Below, piece by piece: positions 58,484 through 64,000 of a stretch of DNA of 64,000 nucleotides. A program made the translations under genes and the position numbers. The stretch's first letter is position 1. Each line of letters opens with the position of its first letter. The stretch covers positions 24,173,928 to 24,237,927 of the forward strand of contig CM045989.1 in assembly GCA_025175895.1 (NCBI GenBank). The letters run 5' to 3'. This DNA is from Wurfbainia villosa. Taxonomy: Eukaryota; Streptophyta; Magnoliopsida; Zingiberales; Zingiberaceae. The notes beneath the pieces are model-generated. The model had not been told where the DNA came from. It did not search any database and saw only the letters and a program-made list of their open reading frames with translations.

Positions 58484-60345
58484 GTTCCTAAGAGCGTGAT
58501 TGATTCACACTAGATGGGTTTAGAGTGTGCCAACCTTGATTGGATGAGTAGTTAACTCAACCATGGTAAAGGTGACACTTTAGGTAATTTTCAAGGTTAT
58601 GGGTACCTTAGAAATAAGGTTGATATTATGATTCTAAAAGATCTTAGGATGTGTCAATATATCTTGAGAAGTGTGATAAAATGATCAAATTGACACAATT
58701 TAGGTTTAAAGGTTAGTGTGCCATTTTGGGTTTTTGGCACACTTGGGAGATTAGTAGTAATATGGAAAAATAAAGCTAATTATAACAAATGACAACTAAT
58801 ATTAAAATTTAGGTATTATTATACCTATACTTTTTATATGTCATGCTTTGATTGCCATATAACATGCCATGACATCATGTTTATTTTTATCATTTATATG
58901 TCATGATCATGTTTAGGATTAAAGATTAAATGTCATGTGTTTTTAGATTTAATCATATGCTATGACATCATGATCATTGGCCATGTTTAATTATTGCTAT
59001 CATTGTGTCATGATCATTGCATGCATTTAAATTGATTAAAATTGATTTAAGGACAATGACATGACTTGGAGTCCCATTTATAAGGGAATCAAATAGAGTT
59101 GCCTTAGAAAAATATATGAAACCCTAGATTAGGAAGAACAAAACCCACATCTCACATTACATTGACATGTATGTGTATTTATACACCCTAGATATATGTG
59201 AGATGCTAGGATATGAGTTAAGTTCAAGGTGCATAGTTTTTGCATCTAGATGAACCAAAACTTATCTTATATGAGATTGGGAAAACTTGTGTACAAGTCA
59301 TGTACATTAAGCCCAAGGAATATGATCCAAAATAAGGTTTTTGAAAACATTTTAAAATCTGTTTGAAAAACCTTAGTGAAGTCTATCTTTTGATAGCAAT
59401 CACCATTGATGAGATTGATACAAAGTGAGCTAACACTTTGAAGTTTTTATTCACTTTTAGATTTTGTATCAATTTCGATATTTTATGGGCAAAATATTTT
59501 TCTATCATTTTTCACCCATTGTATTGACTATAAGTAATATACGTATGAATTTTCATGATTTTTCGATATACGTAGAATTACTTATGATTTTCTGAATTTC
59601 ATTTCTGATAATTGAAATTCGGAAATTTTAGTTATCAGTCAACTACCCTTGGTGGCAGTCGACTGATGGGAGTGGCAGTCGACTGATCTCTGATAAAGTC
59701 GACTGCTAGGTTGATTTTGGGAAAACAAGGTTTGTTTACCCCATTTTCAGCCATGGTAAAGTTTGCTAACCACTTCTAACCCTAGGATATGCTTTGAGAA
59801 GCATTATAAAGGGTGAAAATTCATTGGATATGGATTAGGAGAGGTGTTTAGGATACTGTATCAAATTTAAGGTGGGGAGAGTTCATGTTTGAACTTTTAA
59901 CCTTATTTTTGATGGTTTAGAGTTCCTATTGGCTTAGGGACTTCCCAAGGACATTGTTGGTGCAATGGTCAAGGGGAAGCAAGCCTTTAGGGGGAGATAT
60001 CCATCATGGGATGATGGATGCTATTTTTCCTCATGAGGAGGAAAAAGGGATTTTGAGATACCCAATTTGGAAATTGGGAGAGTGTATAGGATTGCCTCTC
60101 TTGAGTGATATGAGATTTATCACTTGGAAGATGGTAGACATCCTAGGTATTTTTGGACCAATGGAGAGATTGTAAGATCTCATTGGGACATGAGACTTGA
60201 CCTCCTTGGAGAGAATCTTTTTGATGTTAGTAAAAAAGGGAGAGAATTTATTGGGAAAATGACATCAATTGGGAAAATTGATGGGGATGATTGTTTTGAG
60301 TTAGATGGTCTAACTCAATGGTTTGTTTGATTTTTGTCAAACATC
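58484..60345 (+). other. 3' interior of the second gag-only element, no pol
   Basis: A+T-rich, non-coding, with TGTCATGATCAT words. Short frames at 59954-60330 have no domain. A CAGTCGACTG cluster recurs at 59670-59715. No RT, integrase or protease motif was seen in any frame. Confidence 0.65.
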
Positions 60346-60359
60346 AAAAAGGGGGAGAT
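60346..60359 (+). promoter_or_regulatory. Polypurine tract
   Basis: AAAAAGGGGGAGAT directly before the LTR start TGTTGG. Confidence 0.85.
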
Positions 60360-61847
60360 TGTTGGTGCAATCGACCCAGATCACGATTGACCAGGACTCA
60401 AGCTTGACTCGAGAGATGTTAGACAAAAACATATGACAATGTGATTGTCATGGGAAAGTCTAAGTCATGAGTACTTGGCATGGAAAGTCCAAGTGGGACA
60501 CTTAGCATTTGGGAAAGTCCAAGTTATGGATACTTAGCATGGAAAGTCTAAGTGGGACACTTGGCATTTGGGAAAGTCCAAGCATGGGTCTTGGCAATGG
60601 AAAGTCCAAGCATGGGTCTTGGCAATGGAAAGTACAACATGGGTTGGCAAGGAAAGTCCAAGCTTAGGTCTTGGCATTTGAGAAGTCCAAGAGGTTGATA
60701 TTGGCGGCGTAAAGTCCAAATGGGAGTCTTGGAAGCATAAGTTCAATGGTTGACGGCGTAAAGTCCAAGCGAAGTCTTGGCAGCATAAGTCCAATGTGCC
60801 TTGGCGGTGTAGACACCGTTAGCATGACATAACCGTTGGAAGCACCTGAAGGCTAACGCAATGGATGAACAAGTAATGGATGACTTGGAGGGATCTGAGA
60901 GGCTTGAGGTTGACGGAGGTGGCTAGAAGGATTAGGTCTAGGCTAAGGGTGGTTTAGCAAATATGGGGGCACCATACTTGGGTTAAAACCTTATGTTTGA
61001 GGTGTGTCAGTCGACTGGTGCCATGTGGCAGTCGACTGGAGAGAGTCAACTAGGGTTTGACTGCGGAAACTGGCCTAGCAGTCGACTGCCAGAGGTGGGT
61101 AGTCGACTTATCTTGTGATCAGTCGACTGGTGCTCAGTTTTTCGAGCACAGAATGGAGTCTGACTTGACTGCTGGGGTTAGCAGTCGAGTGGAGGCTCCA
61201 TCAGTCGATTGATGGGTATGATCAGTCGACTGATCATGGATCCGTTGGATCTTTTCAGCGTGGATCTAGTCGTTGTCTCACGACAACAGTGTCATCAGTC
61301 GACTGATGGTCCTGAGCAGTCGATTGATCGACGATTTCCAGCACAAGTTGAAGCTTTAAATGGAGCTCGTGAAGGAGGAAAAAACAAACGATTTCTTGGA
61401 TGTTCTTGAGGTGATTTGCTGCTGCAAATTAGGGTCTTTAACCACGGTTCAAGCGATCAACAAGCAAGCAATCTAAAGGCATTTGTAAAGTGTTTTCTTT
61501 ACTTGTATTGCATTGTATTTCATATTATTTGCTTGTTGTATTTAGTTTATTATTGTAAACTATTGTAAAAGGTTTCTCCACCTCCGGATTGTTCCGAAAA
61601 GGAGTGTTTATTAGTGGTGTGTGATTGACATCGCTAGGGCTCGTTTGAGCCCGATCCGTGGTGTAGAAATCTTAAGGTTTCGAACCACGTTATATGATCG
61701 TATTGTGATTGTGTATCTTGTTATATTTACTTGTTATTACTATTCTGCTATGCTAACAAGATTGTAGACGATCAAATGCGAACAAATTACATCACGCTAC
61801 GAATACAAGATATCACCTCCCCTCTAGCGTTCCAAGGATCCCCTACA
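60360..61847 (+). repeat. 3' LTR of the second gag-only element (1488 bp)
   Basis: Collinear with 55258-56753, ending CCCCTACA and followed by tcaac. The AAGTCCAAG repeats lie at 60450-60650 and the CAGTCGACTG cluster at 61005-61320. Confidence 0.9.
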
Positions 61848-61852
61848 TCAAC

Positions 61853-63599
61853 TAGGAGTCGGAGTGAGACTAGGGCCATAAAGAACGTGGGGTGTAGGGA
61901 TAGAACGAAGTCCTTCTCCATTCGGTCTTGCCAGCTATCTCAATGCCACCTCTCCTTTCCTTTATTTGGTATTTGGAGTCCGGGTCATTGTGGGCTGAAG
62001 CAATACAAGTGGTAGATCTCTCTCAGATTTCCATTTTGTTCTAATGTCTGGTCGTTCATCGTCCTGGCTTGGGTCATCTTGATTTGAACCCGCCCTCTTA
62101 AATGCTTGGAATCCTGGGCCGCAGTCGAGCTTGTGGGGTCCTCCTCGTACCTGATCCGAGTTCCACTCTCAAAATGAATCTTTCTTATTTTTGATTCAGA
62201 TTCAATATGAACTCAGTGGAGCTTAGTAGGTCTGTATGGCCCGACCTAAGCTAAGAGGAATGAATCAAAATTTAGTTTCCAGAGCTACGATTTGGTAGGC
62301 TGGCTCCTCACACTTCCTTTTCTGCTAGACTTATTCCCGAAGACCAGTAGTCTACTCTTTTTATTATAAGTCTTTCCCCACCTTCGTACCGATCCCATCT
62401 CATCATAGAGCTTGTCGAAGTCCCATCGTGACATTCCCATGGTCGCTAGTCGGATCCCATCGCCATCGTTCCCAATGCACCTTCGCACCGTAGGAACCAG
62501 CCTTAGAGACCCTAGCCCTCTCCTCCCGCGTCATTGCACTCGTTCCTCATTCCTCTAGCTCGCTTGCTCTTCATAGCTGGTTTCACTTCTTTCATAGTTG
62601 GTTTCATTTCACTTCTATATAATATAAGAGGCTCATTTTCACTACTTTCTCATGCGCTCAACATGAAATCAGATTCTAGTTCAGCTGAATGAATTTCAAT
62701 ATGTAGACCTGAGCTCTTCAGATCGAGGGTCATTCCAGGCATGATAGGTCAGCTAGCCCGGGCCAGTAAGTAAGTGAAAAGACCTAACCCAGTATGCATA
62801 TACTTAATTCCCAGTCACACATCAATATTACCCGTTATACACAAGATCGGAACACCCGACAGAGAGTTTATTTTATTCCATTCAGTTTAGCAGTCTCAAC
62901 TACACACTTTACCCTCTCAACCGGAAGAGAAATAGAACATCAAAACCAACTCCTCTCAAACTGGAAACCCTGTATCATAGATGTCCTGGACAATGTGTGT
63001 CATGCTCATCATCATCTCCTCAGTTACTCCACCTCCGCTTCTTGCATCCCAATCTGGAAATCCTGTTCCCTATCTGAAAATGTTATGTGAAATCATGAGT
63101 TCACAGCCCAGTAAGTAGATCAATGATAGGGATATAACACAGGGAGAAAAAATTCAACAGGAAACATATATCTCTACAACTGTAAAGGTAAACTACTGTA
63201 GCTCAACATACATTTTCTGTTACACTTTCTGTAATTCAGTATGAAACATAAACAATACTTTTATCATGCCATTATAACAAGTACTGCGAACCCAATCATG
63301 TCTTTCTGTTATGCTAACTATACCTAAACATAAACCCTCGTGGTACCTCACATTATGCATTTACAATGCTGAGACAGTCAAATTCCTTATTTTCTTGTGC
63401 AATCCTGAGGTACCTCTAGAAAGAAACTAAGGGGGTCACCATCAATCATAATCAATTTGGGTGGGCCTCCCTGAGCTCAACCCGGGGAGCCCAAGCCGTC
63501 CAGGCACCACTAATGCTCATGTACATACAGTTAGCTAAATAAGAATTTCTGTCATTTTCTATCATACTCAGTCACAGAAGGATAACATAGAACATCATG
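61853..63599. other. Unassigned non-coding sequence
   Basis: No gene recognised. From about 62700 the style changes to A+T-rich sequence with TAATTACACA and ACATAGAACATCATGA words, which may be part of a further retroelement on the minus strand. A 98-residue frame at 62794-63090 has no family features. Confidence 0.35.
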
Positions 63600-64000
63600 A
63601 GTGAACGAGTATATATCTATATATAGCATCTAACCTCATACACAAGTAGATGTTAATTACACCCACATATATATATAACATCTAACCTCATACACAGGTA
63701 GATGATAATTACACACTTGTACATATAACATCTAACCTTACACACAGGTAGATGATAATATAACTTATTCACATAACATCGAAGCACAAGAAAGATCTGA
63801 TGAACATTTAGCTAAAAATGATAACATTAAACATCATAGGTGAACAAATATATATATCTATATATAGCATCTAACCTCATACACAGGTAGATGGTAATTA
63901 CACACATATACATATAGCATCTAACCTCATACACAGGTAGATGATAATTACACACATATACATATAACATCTAACCTCATACACAGGTAGACAATATTTA
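63600..64000. repeat. 50-bp tandem array cut by the window end
   Basis: CATCTAACCTCATACACAGG starts near 63627, 63679, 63729, 63868, 63918 and 63968. Spacing is 50-52 bases within two groups of three. Between the groups a longer segment (63770-63867) duplicates sequence seen at 63590-63626 (AACATCATAGGTGAACAAAT type), so a larger unit of about 240 bases is repeated twice. It continues beyond 64000. Confidence 0.88.

Larger units (their letters stand above)
55258..61847 (+). mobile_element. Second gag-only copia-type LTR retrotransposon
   Basis: Target duplication tcaac lies at 55253-55257 and 61848-61852. LTRs are 55258-56753 and 60360-61847, with a perfect Met-tRNA primer site and a purine tract. 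The 3.6-kb interior encodes gag only. It belongs to the same family as 23253-32298 but is a distinct subgroup (different LTR promoter region, no extra ORF). It is not nested in another recognisable element. Confidence 0.92.

Overview
This window looks like flowering-plant nuclear DNA made almost entirely of transposable elements set in a gene-poor backbone. I see no protein-coding host gene, rRNA or confident tRNA, and no CRISPR array. A plant source is supported by Ty1-copia and Ty3-gypsy LTR retrotransposons primed by plant-type sites, a PIF/Harbinger transposase, TRIM elements and a tRNA-headed SINE. The lineage cannot be fixed from the sequence; a monocot is only a guess. I recovered exact target-site duplications (TSDs) for ten insertions, so most boundaries are firm to the base.

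Layout, left to right. 1-2704: 3' end and LTR of a Tat/Ogre-type gypsy element. 2705-15240: non-coding backbone holding two TRIM-like elements: 8082-9103, whose two LTRs are unrelated, and 11956-12662, a normal one. 15244-17122: a compact PIF/Harbinger transposon with an unbroken transposase. 17167-18045: a MITE-like element with a 3-bp TSD. 18678-20504: a broken group II-type reverse transcriptase reading frame on the minus strand, cut by the next insertion. 20505-37516: a Ty1-copia element (TSD atttc) that itself holds a gag-only copia element (23253-32298, TSD taatc) and a solo LTR (32485-33665, TSD gatta). 37522-42145: backbone. 42151-48110: a minus-strand gypsy-derived element (TSD ctttc) whose interior is almost only tandem repeats. 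It sits in a broken copia pol (48111-50010) that also carries a two-headed SINE (48334-48936, 10-bp TSD). 50011-55252: backbone. 55258-61847: a second gag-only copia element (TSD tcaac). 61853-64000: backbone running into a 50-bp tandem array cut by the window end.

How the parts relate. Insertion order follows from nesting: the 17-kb copia entered the RT-like frame, then the gag-only copia and the solo LTR entered its pol gene. The gag-only elements and the tandem-repeat gypsy element have no pol and would need enzymes supplied from elsewhere. Many internal stops in the copia genes lie at expected tryptophan codons (TGG to TGA or TAG), as expected if methylated cytosines on the antisense strand deaminated in silenced copies. 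The backbone (about 20 kb in total) has balanced composition and many short direct repeats. Its style resembles plant mitochondrial intergenic DNA, but no organellar gene was found, so that origin stays a hypothesis.
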